Notes: generated by a model not told the origin, from the sequence alone. Positions 51,868 to 60,987 are shown, counted from the stretch's first letter. The stretch: DNA of 64,000 nucleotides from Streptomyces sp. SID8374 (GCF_009865135.1 NZ_WWGH01000001.1:2666001-2730000); one strand, 5' to 3'. Numbers and translations: made by a program.

Positions 51868-53133
51868 TCAGCGCACCGGGCGTTCGGGGTCCTTGCGGTC
51901 CAGCGGGATGCGGCTGAGGAAGAGCGCGAAGACCGCCGGGTGCTGCTGGAGCAGTTCGAGCCGGCCGCCGTCCGCCTCCGCGAGGTCCCGGGCGACGGCC
52001 AGGCCGATCCCGGTGGAGTTGCGGCCGCTGATCGTCCGCTCGAAGATCCGCGCCCCCAGCTCGGCCGGGACGCCGGGGCCCTCGTCGGTGACCTCGATGA
52101 CCACCTGGTTGCCGGTGACACGGGTGCGCAGGGCGACGGTGCCGCCGCCGTGCATCAGGGAGTTCTCGATCAGCGCCGCCAGGACCTGGGCGACCGCGCC
52201 CGGGGTGCCGACCGCCCGCAGGCCGTGCTTGCCCGAGCAGACCAGCGCGCGGCCGGTGGAGCGGTAGGCGGGGCGCCACTCCTCGATCTGCTGCTTGATG
52301 ACCTCGTCCAGGTCGAAGACGACGGCGGAGCCGGTCCTCGGGTCCCGGGAGTTGGTCAGCAGCCGCTCCACGACGTCGGTGAGGCGCTCCACCTGGGTGA
52401 GGGCGATGTTCGCCTCCTCCTTCACCGTCTCCGGGTCGTCGGTCACCGAGATCTCCTCGATCCGCATGGAGAGCGCGGTGAGCGGCGTACGCAGCTGGTG
52501 CGAGGCGTCCGCGGCGAGGCGCCGCTCGGCGGTCAGCATGCGGGCGATCCGCTCGGCGGAGGCGTCCAGGACGTCGGCGACCCGGTCCAGCTCGGGCACC
52601 CCGTACCGCTTGTGGCGGGGGCGGGGGTCGCCGGAGCCGAGGCGTTCGGCGGTCTCGGCGAGGTCGGTGAGCGGGGAGGCGAGCCGGTTGGCCTGGCGTA
52701 CGGCGAGGAGCACGGCCGAGATGATCGCGAGCAGCGCCACCGCGCCGATGATCAGCAGTGTGCGCCCGACCTCACGGGTGACGGCCGAGCGGGACTCCTC
52801 GACGGTGACCTTCTCGCCCCGCTCACCGGTCTCGGTGGCGCGCAGGACGCTGCCGCCGGGGCGTTCCCCGACGGCGATGGGTGCCCGGCCCGGGATCTCG
52901 ATCAGGGCGAACCGGTCGGCACCGATCTGCTCCGACAGCACCCCGGAGCTGATCACCTCGTCGCCCAGCAGCCGGCTGTCGACCACGCTGATCAGCCGCA
53001 GCGCCTCGGACTCGACGCTCTCCTGGGCGCTGGCGCTGATGGTCCGCGTCTCCACGATGACCAGGGAGACGCCGAAGACGGCGATGACGACGAGGACCAC
53101 GGCGAGCGTGGAGTTGATCAGGCGGCGGCGCAC
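51868..53133 (-). CDS. Sensor histidine kinase
   Basis: A 421-residue two-component sensor, GTG start 53133. Transmembrane helix 1 is at about 9-28, an extracytoplasmic sensor domain covers about 29-122, and helix 2 is at about 124-145. A HAMP region follows (QANRLASPLTDLAETAERLG). H212 in AADASHQLRTPLTAL is the phosphorylation site. The ATPase domain shows the N box IENSLMHGGGTVAL and G boxes EVTDEGPGVPAELG and STGIGLAVARDLAEADGG. The partner response regulator is just upstream. The signal is unknown. It ends 20 bases from the convergent GtrA gene. Confidence 0.95.
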   Translation of the reverse strand: MRRRLINSTLAVVLVVIAVFGVSLVIVETRTISASAQESVESEALRLISVVDSRLLGDEVISSGVLSEQIGADRFALIEIPGRAPIAVGERPGGSVLRATETGERGEKVTVEESRSAVTREVGRTLLIIGAVALLAIISAVLLAVRQANRLASPLTDLAETAERLGSGDPRPRHKRYGVPELDRVADVLDASAERIARMLTAERRLAADASHQLRTPLTALSMRIEEISVTDDPETVKEEANIALTQVERLTDVVERLLTNSRDPRTGSAVVFDLDEVIKQQIEEWRPAYRSTGRALVCSGKHGLRAVGTPGAVAQVLAALIENSLMHGGGTVALRTRVTGNQVVIEVTDEGPGVPAELGARIFERTISGRNSTGIGLAVARDLAEADGGRLELLQQHPAVFALFLSRIPLDRKDPERPVR

Positions 53134-53233
53134 GGCTGCCGGTCGTGTCGTCGGGCTGCTTCGGCGAGCTGTTCGCCGTCAGGGGGCACGGGTGCTTCGT
53201 ACGGAGGCAACGGAGGCATGGGTGCTTCGTACG

Positions 53234-53911
<678 letters not shown>

Positions 53912-54405
53912 GGACTGATGGTAGTCCGGCCGGGACGTCGGGAGTGAGGCCCTCGCCCACGCCTGCGGGTCAGCGACGTGATCAGGACACAGACCTTTGA
54001 ATATGGGAGCCTGGTTCCACGGTTACCTGTGATCCATGTCTCAAGTCCTTCCATATCCCGCTGTGTCGTGTCGTATGGTGTCCCGACGCCTGTTGCACTA
54101 CTGAAGGACCTTTGGGCCGCCATGAGCGCCAAGGGTCTCTTCTGTGTGTTGGGCCGGTTCGCGCCGGCCCGTCTTGAGTGAATGACCTGTGAGCCGGGCC
54201 CGGAGCGTGCGAACGCGCACCGGGTGTGGATCCCGACGCGGTACTTCCCCGCCCCGCCGCCGAACGCTCCGCCCCCGGAGCCCGGCCCCGGGGCGAGTCC
54301 CCCTCAGGCGTTGGGGATGGGGTGCGGCCGCGCCGGTGCCGGCTACCCCCCACCGGGCGCGCACCGCTCACGAGGCGAGCGCGTCCCGACCAGCAAGGAT
54401 CGACC
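53912..54405. other. Long leader/spacer between response regulator and POT transporter
   Basis: This 494-base region is less GC-rich at 53970-54170. It includes ATATGG and CCATAT near 54001 and 54050, and a possible 19-codon ORF (54122-54181, MSAKGLFCVLGRFAPARLE) that contains a GGGCCGG/CCGGCCC hairpin. It likely holds the response regulator promoter and a long untranslated leader for the transporter. No firm gene is called. Confidence 0.45.
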
Positions 54406-55905
54406 ATGGCGTCCAGCCTGACGAAGGACTCGCCGAATTCCGGCGAGAAGACCTTCTTCGGCCACCCCCGCGGTATGGCCACCCTCTTCATGACGGAGAT
54501 GTGGGAACGCTTCTCCTGGTACGGGATGCGGGCCATCCTCACCCTGTACCTCGTGGCCGCCGTACTCGACGGCCCCCTGGAGGGCAAGGAGGCGCTCGCC
54601 GCCTCCATCTACGGTGTGTACAACGCCGTCGTCTACATGGCCGCGATGCCCGGCGGCTGGGTCGCCGACCGTCTCTGGGGCGCCCGCAAGGCCGTTCTGG
54701 TCGGTGGCATCGTCATCGCGCTCGGCCACTTCACCCTTGCTCTCCCGAGTGACATCGCGTTCTTCTTCGGCCTCGCGCTGATCGCGGTCGGTACGGGTCT
54801 GCTGAAGCCGAACATCTCGGCGATGGTGGGCGAACTCTACGAGGGCCAGGCCAGCGCCCGCCGTGACGCCGGATTCACCCTCTTCTACATGGCGATCAAC
54901 ATCGGTGGCCTCGCGGCGCCGCTGATCGTCGGCTACCTCGGTGAGCACGTCAACTGGCACCTCGGCTTCGGTGTCGCCGGTGTCGGCATGAGCCTCGCGG
55001 TCGTCCAGTACGTCCTTGGCGCCAAGCACCTCGGTGACGTCGGCAAGCTGCCCGCGAAGCCGGCCTCTCCGGAGGAGCGGCGGCAGGTCCTGCGCAAGGT
55101 GGGCCTCTGGTCCGGCCTCGCGGTCGCCGCGCTGGTCATCGACCTCGCGCTGGGTACGTACAGCATCGAGCACATCGTCAACGTCCTGGCGGTGCTGGGC
55201 GTCGTCGTGCCGATCATCTACTTCATCACGATCTTCCGCGACCCGGCGCTGACCGCCGAGGACCGGCCGAAGATCAAGGCGTACGTGTGGTTCTTCATCA
55301 CGGCCGTCCTCTTCTGGATGATCTACGACCAGTCCGGCTCGCTGCTGACGATCTTCGCCGACAACAAGACGGACCGCTTCGTCGGCGGCTGGGAGTTCCC
55401 GGCCTCCTGGCTTCAGTCGGTCAACCCCGCGATGGTCATCATCCTGGCCCCGATCTTCGCCGCGCTCTGGGTCAAGCTGGCCAAGCGCAACCGTGAGCCC
55501 AGCACCCCGATGAAGTTCGCCCTGGCGATGCTCCTCATCGGCGGCTCCTTCGGCATCATGGGTCTGGCGGGCGCCGCCGCGGCCAACAGCGAGACCGGCA
55601 AGGTCACCGTCTTCTGGCTGCTCGCCGTCTACCTGGCGCAGACCATGGGTGAGATGTGCCTCTCCCCGGTCGGCCTGTCGCTGTCCACGAAGCTGGCTCC
55701 GAAGATGTTCGTGGGCCAGATCATGGGTCTGTGGTTCCTGGCCACGTCGACGGGCAACGCCCTGAACGGCTGGACCACGAAGCTCAACGCGCCGCTGGGC
55801 GACGCCGCGTACTACACGTTGCAGGCCGCCGTGGCGGTCGCCGCGGGCCTCGCGTTCATGGTGGCGGGCCGGAAGATCCGCGCACTCATGGGCGGCGTCA
55901 GGTAA
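54406..55905 (+). CDS. Peptide MFS transporter (POT family)
   Basis: A 499-residue proton-coupled oligopeptide transporter from ATG 54406, 6 bases after AAGGA. MASSLTKDSPNSGEKTFFGH precedes the POT signature MTEMWERFSWYGMRAILTLY with its ExxERFxYY-like motif. Other hallmarks are GGWVADRLWGARKAVLVGGI, LKPNISAMVGELYEG, FTLFYMAINIGGLAAPLIVG, and the late-helix SPVGLSLSTKLAPKMFVGQI. About 14 hydrophobic segments are present, as usual for bacterial members with the two extra helices. It imports di- and tripeptides. Two hairpins follow. Confidence 0.94.
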   Translation: MASSLTKDSPNSGEKTFFGHPRGMATLFMTEMWERFSWYGMRAILTLYLVAAVLDGPLEGKEALAASIYGVYNAVVYMAAMPGGWVADRLWGARKAVLVGGIVIALGHFTLALPSDIAFFFGLALIAVGTGLLKPNISAMVGELYEGQASARRDAGFTLFYMAINIGGLAAPLIVGYLGEHVNWHLGFGVAGVGMSLAVVQYVLGAKHLGDVGKLPAKPASPEERRQVLRKVGLWSGLAVAALVIDLALGTYSIEHIVNVLAVLGVVVPIIYFITIFRDPALTAEDRPKIKAYVWFFITAVLFWMIYDQSGSLLTIFADNKTDRFVGGWEFPASWLQSVNPAMVIILAPIFAALWVKLAKRNREPSTPMKFALAMLLIGGSFGIMGLAGAAAANSETGKVTVFWLLAVYLAQTMGEMCLSPVGLSLSTKLAPKMFVGQIMGLWFLATSTGNALNGWTTKLNAPLGDAAYYTLQAAVAVAAGLAFMVAGRKIRALMGGVR

Positions 55906-55935
55906 CCGCACGGCGGTTGGTCACCCAGCCGCGCA

Positions 55936-55972
55936 GAACGGGTCCGCACGAGAGGTTCGTGCGGACCCGTTC
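55936..55972 (+). terminator. 16-bp hairpin after the POT gene
   Basis: GAACGGGTCCGCACGA (55936-55951) pairs with 55957-55972 around a 5-base loop, 30 bases after the POT stop. A strong intrinsic terminator. Confidence 0.85.
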
Positions 55973-55986
55973 CGTATGCGTGGATG

Positions 55987-56011
55987 GCGGGCCGCCCGAC
56001 GGGCGGCCCGC
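55987..56011 (-). terminator. 11-bp hairpin after the small secreted protein gene
   Basis: GCGGGCCGCCC (55987-55997) pairs with 56001-56011 around GAC, five bases beyond the stop of the leftward secreted protein gene. Confidence 0.8.
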
Positions 56012-56015
56012 ACCG

Positions 56016-56378
56016 CTACTTGGTCTCGACCTTGACGCTGCGCAGGAAGCTGCTGAACCCGCACTTCACCGAGGACTTCTCGGTGGGCTTCTTCCAGTCG
56101 CCCTTCACCGTCCACGGAATGGTGTGCTCGGAACCGCGCCCGCGCACGACGTCGCAGACGAGAACGGCGCGGTGCTGCTTGACGGTCTTCCCCTTGGACG
56201 ACTTCGTGCAGGCGGACGTCGACACCGGGCGCCCCAGCGAAAGGCTGGGCGTTGCCTTGCAGGTGTACTTCGCCGCGGCCGCCTGAGCCGGTGCCGCGGT
56301 GGCCAGCGCCAGTCCGGACGTCATCAGCAGGCCCGCGAGCGCACCCGTCGCAGCCTTCTTCCCCCAGGTCATCTTCAT
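56016..56378 (-). CDS. Small secreted protein with four cysteines
   Basis: A 120-residue protein starting MKMTWGKKAATGALAGLLMT. The signal peptide probably ends at AQA near residue 34. The mature domain (about 85 residues) has four cysteines (KYTCKATP, STSACTKS, LVCDVVRG, VKCGFSSF), enough for two disulfides, and is basic. No family is recognised. Its own hairpin lies just downstream. A 229-base gap separates it from the four-gene surface operon, which runs in the same direction. Confidence 0.75.
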   Translation of the reverse strand: MKMTWGKKAATGALAGLLMTSGLALATAAPAQAAAAKYTCKATPSLSLGRPVSTSACTKSSKGKTVKQHRAVLVCDVVRGRGSEHTIPWTVKGDWKKPTEKSSVKCGFSSFLRSVKVETK

Positions 56379-56607
56379 GCTGTTCCTTTTCCCAACGCGC
56401 GCGGCACGAACAGGTGGTCAAGCCCGCCGGAGAACGCCGCACTCGGATCATTCCCTTCGCTCCTGCGAAGAGACACCCGAGAAACCTAGCCTTGCCGATC
56501 TTGTACAGGCAAGGCGGGGCAGGTGAATTGAGCAAGCTCAGAGCCTGCGGGGGCGTCGCCGGAAGGGCCCCTCCTTTTCCGGCGACGCCCCCGCTCGCGG
56601 TCCCGGC

Positions 56608-58068
56608 TCAGCGCGGGGAGCGCAGCCTGCGCCACGGGGTGAACGTGAAGACCGCGCCGCCCAGCAGGATCGCCGTGCCCGCGACCAGGCCGAGCGCGCG
56701 CAGGGCGCCGTCGTCCTCGGCTCCGGTGGCCGCCAGGCCGCCGCCCGAGTCCGTACCGCCGCCGGACGCCGCCGATCCGCCCGAGCCCGCCGTGGAGCCG
56801 CCGGAGCCCGTGCCTCCGGACGCGCCGCCCGGCTGGGCGGAGGTGTCCAGCTCCAGGGAGACCGCGACATCGGCGGGTGGGGTGCAGGTCGTCGTCGTAC
56901 CGGCGGCCATCACCGTCAGGACGCCCGGGCTGAGCGTGGACTTCCCGCTCGCGCCGGGCTTGTACGTGCCGGTGAGGTCCGGGATCTCGATCGGGGCGCC
57001 GGTCTTGATGACCTCCTTGTTGAGCGGTCCCTCGACCGTGACCGTGCCCTTGTCGGCCCCGCCGAGCTTGACCTCCATGGACGGCTTGACCTGTTCGGCC
57101 GGGATGTCGATCGGGCTGTCCATCACGGACTTGCTGAACTTCACCGTGAGGTCGTAGGCGCCGCCGTTCTTCCTGGCGCTGATCCGGACCGGGGAGGTGG
57201 CGTTCTTGTCGCCGATGGGGGTCTTGCAGGCGTAGGCGACGGAGACTTCCTTGCCGGGGAAGTCGGTGTCGCCGCCGGTGCCGCCGGTGCTGCTGCCGCC
57301 TGAGTCGCTTCCGCCGGTGGTGCCGCCTGCTGTGGTGCCTGCTGTGTCACCGCCGCCGGTTGTGGTGCCGCCGGTGTCACCGCCTCCGGATGTGGTGCCG
57401 CCGTCGGTGGTGCCGCCCGAGTCGGTGCCTCCGGTGGTCGTGGTGCCGCCCGTCGTCGTACCGCCGGAGTCCGTACCGCCGGAGTCCGTGCCTCCGGATG
57501 TGGTGCCGCCGCTGGTGGAGCCCGCTTCCGTCACCTTGATCGTGGCGCCCGGCCGCACCGTCTCCTTCGGGGCGCACTTGGTGTCCGTGGAGATCGGCTT
57601 GGAGACGTTGATGGTGTACGCCCCCGGGGTCAGCGTGATCTCCCCGGCCGCCTCCAGCTTCAGCTTGGCCGTCATGTCCGGCAGCGGCATGGGGCTGTTC
57701 TTGGGGATGGGCGGGTTCTGCCGGGGGCCCTCCAGCTTCAGCTCGCCGCTCGCCGCCCCGCCCAGCGTGACCGTGCCGGTCGGCTTCACCGTGTCCTTGC
57801 CCAGGTCCAGCACGTCCGGGTTCCTGGACGCGGCCTCGACCGTCTTCCAGACGACCTCGATCTCGTCGCCGACCTTCGCCTCGGCCGGAGCGCTCAGCTC
57901 CACCTTCGTGGTGCCCTGGACCGGCGGCAGTCCCGAAATGGGCGGCGGAACGCACTCCGTCGCGTAACTGACCTCGGCGGCCTGCGCCGGGCTCGCGGCC
58001 AGCACGAGGCCCGCGCCGCCGAGCATCAGCGCGAGACCGGCCGCGCTCATCCTCCGTTGCGTGTCCAC
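56608..58068 (-). CDS. Surface protein with two Cys-bracketed domains and LAATG sorting signal
   Basis: A 486-residue secreted protein from GTG 58068, 6 bases after AAGGGA. ATG 58050, which overlaps the upstream stop by 4 bases, is an alternative but has GGAGG directly adjacent. Signal peptide residues 1-30. Domain A (31-167, C39 and C165) is followed by a Thr/Gly/Ser linker (183-268). Domain B (272-409, C281 and C395) resembles the single domain of the protein at 60253 (VAYACKTPIGDKNATSPVRI against VNYQCETPIGPKAAVSPIDI). LAATG at 445-449, a hydrophobic helix and RRLRSPR end the protein, matching the class E sortase signal. It is probably attached to peptidoglycan. The domain family is not recognised. 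Confidence 0.85.
   Translation of the reverse strand: MDTQRRMSAAGLALMLGGAGLVLAASPAQAAEVSYATECVPPPISGLPPVQGTTKVELSAPAEAKVGDEIEVVWKTVEAASRNPDVLDLGKDTVKPTGTVTLGGAASGELKLEGPRQNPPIPKNSPMPLPDMTAKLKLEAAGEITLTPGAYTINVSKPISTDTKCAPKETVRPGATIKVTEAGSTSGGTTSGGTDSGGTDSGGTTTGGTTTTGGTDSGGTTDGGTTSGGGDTGGTTTGGGDTAGTTAGGTTGGSDSGGSSTGGTGGDTDFPGKEVSVAYACKTPIGDKNATSPVRISARKNGGAYDLTVKFSKSVMDSPIDIPAEQVKPSMEVKLGGADKGTVTVEGPLNKEVIKTGAPIEIPDLTGTYKPGASGKSTLSPGVLTVMAAGTTTTCTPPADVAVSLELDTSAQPGGASGGTGSGGSTAGSGGSAASGGGTDSGGGLAATGAEDDGALRALGLVAGTAILLGGAVFTFTPWRRLRSPR
57265..57522 (-). repeat. Thr/Gly/Ser linker minisatellite
   Basis: Short units such as GGTTTGGTT, GGTDSGGT and GGGDTGGT encode the flexible linker of the LAATG protein over 86 residues. 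On the + strand they appear as repeated GGTGCCGCC and related 9-base elements. Confidence 0.75.
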
Positions 58069-59126
58069 ACGTGTCCCTTCGTCGTGGGTGGGGGTCGGTT
58101 CTCCGGCGGTGCGGAACGCCGGTTCTCTGACGGTGCGGAGTCCTGGGTGAACCACGGCAGCGCGGCCGTATCGGTGCTCGCGGGCCGGGTGCGGCGGGCG
58201 TGGCGGGCCACCGTGCCGGCGGGGCGGGGGCGGACCTTGTCCACGACGGCCATGCCGATACGGAAGACGGCGGCCGGGACGACCAGGCAGAGCAGCACCC
58301 AGAAGAGCGTGACGCCCCACGGGCGGCCCACCCCCCACGGCTGTTCGGCCAGCACCTTCGTCCCGTACCGAAGGGAGACCTGGTAGTCGCCGTGCGCGCC
58401 GGCGGAGAGTTCGACCGGCAGCTTGATCCGCGCCTTGCCCCCGGGGGCGACCGTGCCGCGCCACTGGCGTTCCTCCCACTGCGGGGCGAAGACGCCGTGC
58501 GCCGTGCCGATCTCGAAGACCGGGTCCTCCACGGGCGCGGCCCCCAGGTTGCCGACGGTGAAGACCAACTGCCGTGCGGGCGGGGCCCCGAACCAGGTGA
58601 GCAGCGAACTCTCGCCCTCGAGCCGGGTGGTGGCCAGCACCGCGAGCCTCCCCTCGTCGGCCGGGGGCGGCAGCGGGGCGGTGGGGTGACCCGCCACCGT
58701 GAACACCGCGTCGAACAGGGCCTGTTCACCGGTCACCGTGGCGACGTGCACCACGCAGGGGCAGGGCTCGGGCGGTTCGGCCACCGGCAGCTTCTTGCTG
58801 AAGGCGCCCTTCTTGTCGGTGGTGACGGCCCGGCCGTCTGCGTTGGCACAGGAGTTGGTGCCGCCGACCACACCCCGCTCCGGGGTGGACCGGCCGCAGA
58901 TCAGCAGCATCAGCAGCGCCTCGGAGCGCCAGCCGCCGCCCTTGACGGTGATCTCACCGCCCTTGCCCGCCTCCTTCTTGGAGAGGGTGACGGAGGGACC
59001 GTCGCTTTCGGCCGCCCGCGCCGTCGGGGCGGTGGCCGGTGCGGTCAGGAGCAGGAGAACGGAGAGGAGGAGCAGGAGAGTTGCGGGTACGCGGCTGCCG
59101 GCTCCGCTTCCGGGGTGCTGCGTCAC
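58047..59126 (-). CDS. Membrane-anchored surface protein, neocarzinostatin-like N-terminal domain
   Basis: A 359-residue protein starting at GTG 59126 (VTQHPGSGAGSRVPATLLLL). A signal peptide ends near ARA (residue 38). Residues 42-150 resemble a neocarzinostatin/immunoglobulin-like beta sandwich (SVTLSKKEAGKGGEITVKGG, with cysteines in LICGRSTPERGVVGGTNSCA and PEPCPCVVHVATV). A second beta domain covers about 165-260. One C-terminal helix (TLFWVLLCLVVPAAVFRIGM) anchors it, followed by about 60 cytoplasmic Pro/Arg-rich residues. The resemblance to neocarzinostatin is by pattern only. GTGA overlap with the upstream gene. Its 3' end overlaps the LAATG gene start. Confidence 0.8.
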   Translation of the reverse strand: MTQHPGSGAGSRVPATLLLLLSVLLLLTAPATAPTARAAESDGPSVTLSKKEAGKGGEITVKGGGWRSEALLMLLICGRSTPERGVVGGTNSCANADGRAVTTDKKGAFSKKLPVAEPPEPCPCVVHVATVTGEQALFDAVFTVAGHPTAPLPPPADEGRLAVLATTRLEGESSLLTWFGAPPARQLVFTVGNLGAAPVEDPVFEIGTAHGVFAPQWEERQWRGTVAPGGKARIKLPVELSAGAHGDYQVSLRYGTKVLAEQPWGVGRPWGVTLFWVLLCLVVPAAVFRIGMAVVDKVRPRPAGTVARHARRTRPASTDTAALPWFTQDSAPSENRRSAPPENRPPPTTKGHVWTRNGG

Positions 59127-60220
59127 GATTCCGCTCCCGCCTTCGCCAAGGGGCTGGATTCCTGGGCCGGTTGCGCGCCTTGCGGCCCGGTGGCCGTGGT
59201 GCCGTCCTGCCCGGTGGCCGTGGTGGCGGCCGCATCTGCGTCCGGGCCGGTCGTCGTCACCCCGTGTCCGGCTCGCCGCCGCCGGTACGTGCCGGTGCCG
59301 AGCAACGCCAGTACGCCGAGCAGCAGGAGCCCGCCTCCGACGGCCGGACCCACCGGGACGTACGCCGCCGAGGCCGCCGCCTCGTCCCGCGCCCCGCCCT
59401 CCGCGGCGGCCCGCAGCCGTACGGTGACGGAGTCCAACGCCGGTGCGTCGGGCCAGGGTTCGGTCAGCTCCACCCGGCGGCCGGGGGCCAGCTCCAGGTC
59501 CAGCGGCCGGGCCGGGCGGTCCAGCAGCGTGCCGAACACCCCGTCCGCGCGCACGGCCAGCCGCGGCCGCAGCGGCGCGTTGCCCCGGTTGACCAGGGCG
59601 TACCGGATGGTCCGGCCCGACACCTCGACGTCCTCCACGGTGAGCGCCGCCAGGGTGGGGCCGCCGACCCGCACCCGTACCGGTACGCGCTTCTCCTCGC
59701 CCCCGCCGACGGCCACGATCTCCCCCGCGAGGTCACCCGGCGCCGCGTCCCCCGGCACGGAGAGCGCGAACGGCACGTCGGCGCGGGTCCTGGCCGGCAC
59801 GGTGACGGTCTCCGCCGCGAACCGCAGCCCCGCCCCGGCCGGGCCGTCACCCCGCAGCCGTACGGTCAGCGGGGTGCGGGCGGGGTTGGTCACCGAGAGC
59901 CGGTCCTGGAGCACCGTCGCGGGGGTGGCCTCCCCGTAGACGTACGGCCTGGCCTCCCGCCCACCGCTCCCGCCGCCCGCGGGCCGGACCGTCCAGCCCG
60001 CCGACGCCCCGGGGCCGTCGTCGGCCGCCGCCTCAGGGGCGACGAGCAGCACCAGCAGCAGGGCGGCGAGCAGGCGTACGTACAGGGTCGACGGCACACG
60101 TCCGTACGGGATCGATGCCGCGCGCTCGTACGGGGTCGACGGCGGGCGTCCGTATGGGGTCGATGCCGAGCGTCCGTACCGGATCGACGGCGAGCGTTCG
60201 TACGGGGTCGACGGCTCCAT
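59123..60220 (-). CDS. Membrane-anchored surface protein with octapeptide repeats (DUF916/WxL-interacting-like)
   Basis: A 365-residue protein from ATG 60220, 6 bases after GAGGGAG. Residues 4-51 are six octapeptides (STPYERSP, SIRYGRSA, STPYGRPP and so on), directly before the signal-like segment RLLAALLLVLLVAPEAAADD. The exported part (to about 300) is beta-rich with WTVRPA and RLSVTNPARTPLTVRL, the pattern of DUF916-type peptidoglycan-binding domains that assemble with surface proteins. A helix near 305-325 and a Thr/Ala/Gln-rich tail end it. Its stop overlaps the next gene's GTG by 4 bases. A shorter start at GTG 60097 would omit most of the repeats. Confidence 0.8.
   Translation of the reverse strand: MEPSTPYERSPSIRYGRSASTPYGRPPSTPYERAASIPYGRVPSTLYVRLLAALLLVLLVAPEAAADDGPGASAGWTVRPAGGGSGGREARPYVYGEATPATVLQDRLSVTNPARTPLTVRLRGDGPAGAGLRFAAETVTVPARTRADVPFALSVPGDAAPGDLAGEIVAVGGGEEKRVPVRVRVGGPTLAALTVEDVEVSGRTIRYALVNRGNAPLRPRLAVRADGVFGTLLDRPARPLDLELAPGRRVELTEPWPDAPALDSVTVRLRAAAEGGARDEAAASAAYVPVGPAVGGGLLLLGVLALLGTGTYRRRRAGHGVTTTGPDADAAATTATGQDGTTATGPQGAQPAQESSPLAKAGAES
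60068..60211 (-). repeat. 24-bp tandem repeat, six units
   Basis: Six 24-base units (TCGACCCCGTACGAACG type) encode SxPYxRxx octapeptides at the N-terminus of the DUF916-like protein. They are degenerate enough to be old but in perfect phase. Confidence 0.85.
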
Positions 60221-60252
60221 GGGCGGCTCCCTCACGCTGACGGTTCCGGCGT

Positions 60253-60987
60253 TCAGCCTGTGGGGCGCTGTCCTCGCCGGGTCAGCCAGAGCACTCCGGC
60301 CGCCCCGGTCAGCAGCACGGTCCCGCCGAGGGTGCCGAGCGCGGCCGCCGAGTCGAGGGGGCCGGTCTTCGGCAGCTCACCGCCGCCCGAGGCGCTGCCT
60401 CCGGTGGAGCCGCCGCCCGTCGAACCGCCCGTGGAGCCTCCGGACCCCCCGGACCCCCCATTGCCTGCGGTGCCTTCGACGTCGAGTTCCAGGGAGGGGC
60501 CGGGGCTGTTCTTCGGCGTACAGGTCGTGGTCGTACCGAGCGCCTTGATGGTGAGCACCCCGGCGGTGAAGGTGACCTTGCCGCTCTTCTTCGGGGTGTA
60601 CGTCCCCGACAAGTCACTGATCTTGATAGGAGTGTTGGCCGGAATCGCCTCGGCGTTCGCCGGGCCCGAGACCTGGACCTTCCCCGTCTCCGCACCGCCC
60701 ACCTCGATCACGGCGCTCGGGTTCATGGCTCCCTTGCCCAGCTCCACCGGGCTGGAGGAGACGCCCTTCTGGAAGGACATGGTGAGCTTGTGGCCGTTGC
60801 CGCTCCTGACGCTCTTGATATCGATGGGCGAGACGGCGGCCTTGGGCCCGATCGGCGTCTCACACTGGTAGTTGACGTCCACGACCTCGGCGTGGGCGGC
60901 GGGTGCGGCCATCAGCACCACCGAGCCCGCAAGGCCGGTCGTCAGCGCGGCCGTCAGCGCGAGAGCTGTCCGCTTCTGGTTCGACAC
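60253..60987 (-). CDS. LPKTG surface protein, single Cys-bracketed domain
   Basis: A 244-residue secreted protein from GTG 60987 (VSNQKRTALALTAALTTGLA). Signal peptide to about 33. Domain 34-170 with C42 and C156 is homologous to domain B of the protein at 56608 (SGPANAEAIPANTPIKISDL, GTTTTCTPKN). A Gly/Ser linker covers 171-203, then LPKTG at 205-209, a hydrophobic helix and a RRGQRPTG tail: a canonical sortase signal of the LPxTG type, whereas the other protein has LAxTG. First gene of a four-gene leftward operon; the next starts 32 bases on. Confidence 0.87.
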   Translation of the reverse strand: MSNQKRTALALTAALTTGLAGSVVLMAAPAAHAEVVDVNYQCETPIGPKAAVSPIDIKSVRSGNGHKLTMSFQKGVSSSPVELGKGAMNPSAVIEVGGAETGKVQVSGPANAEAIPANTPIKISDLSGTYTPKKSGKVTFTAGVLTIKALGTTTTCTPKNSPGPSLELDVEGTAGNGGSGGSGGSTGGSTGGGSTGGSASGGGELPKTGPLDSAAALGTLGGTVLLTGAAGVLWLTRRGQRPTG

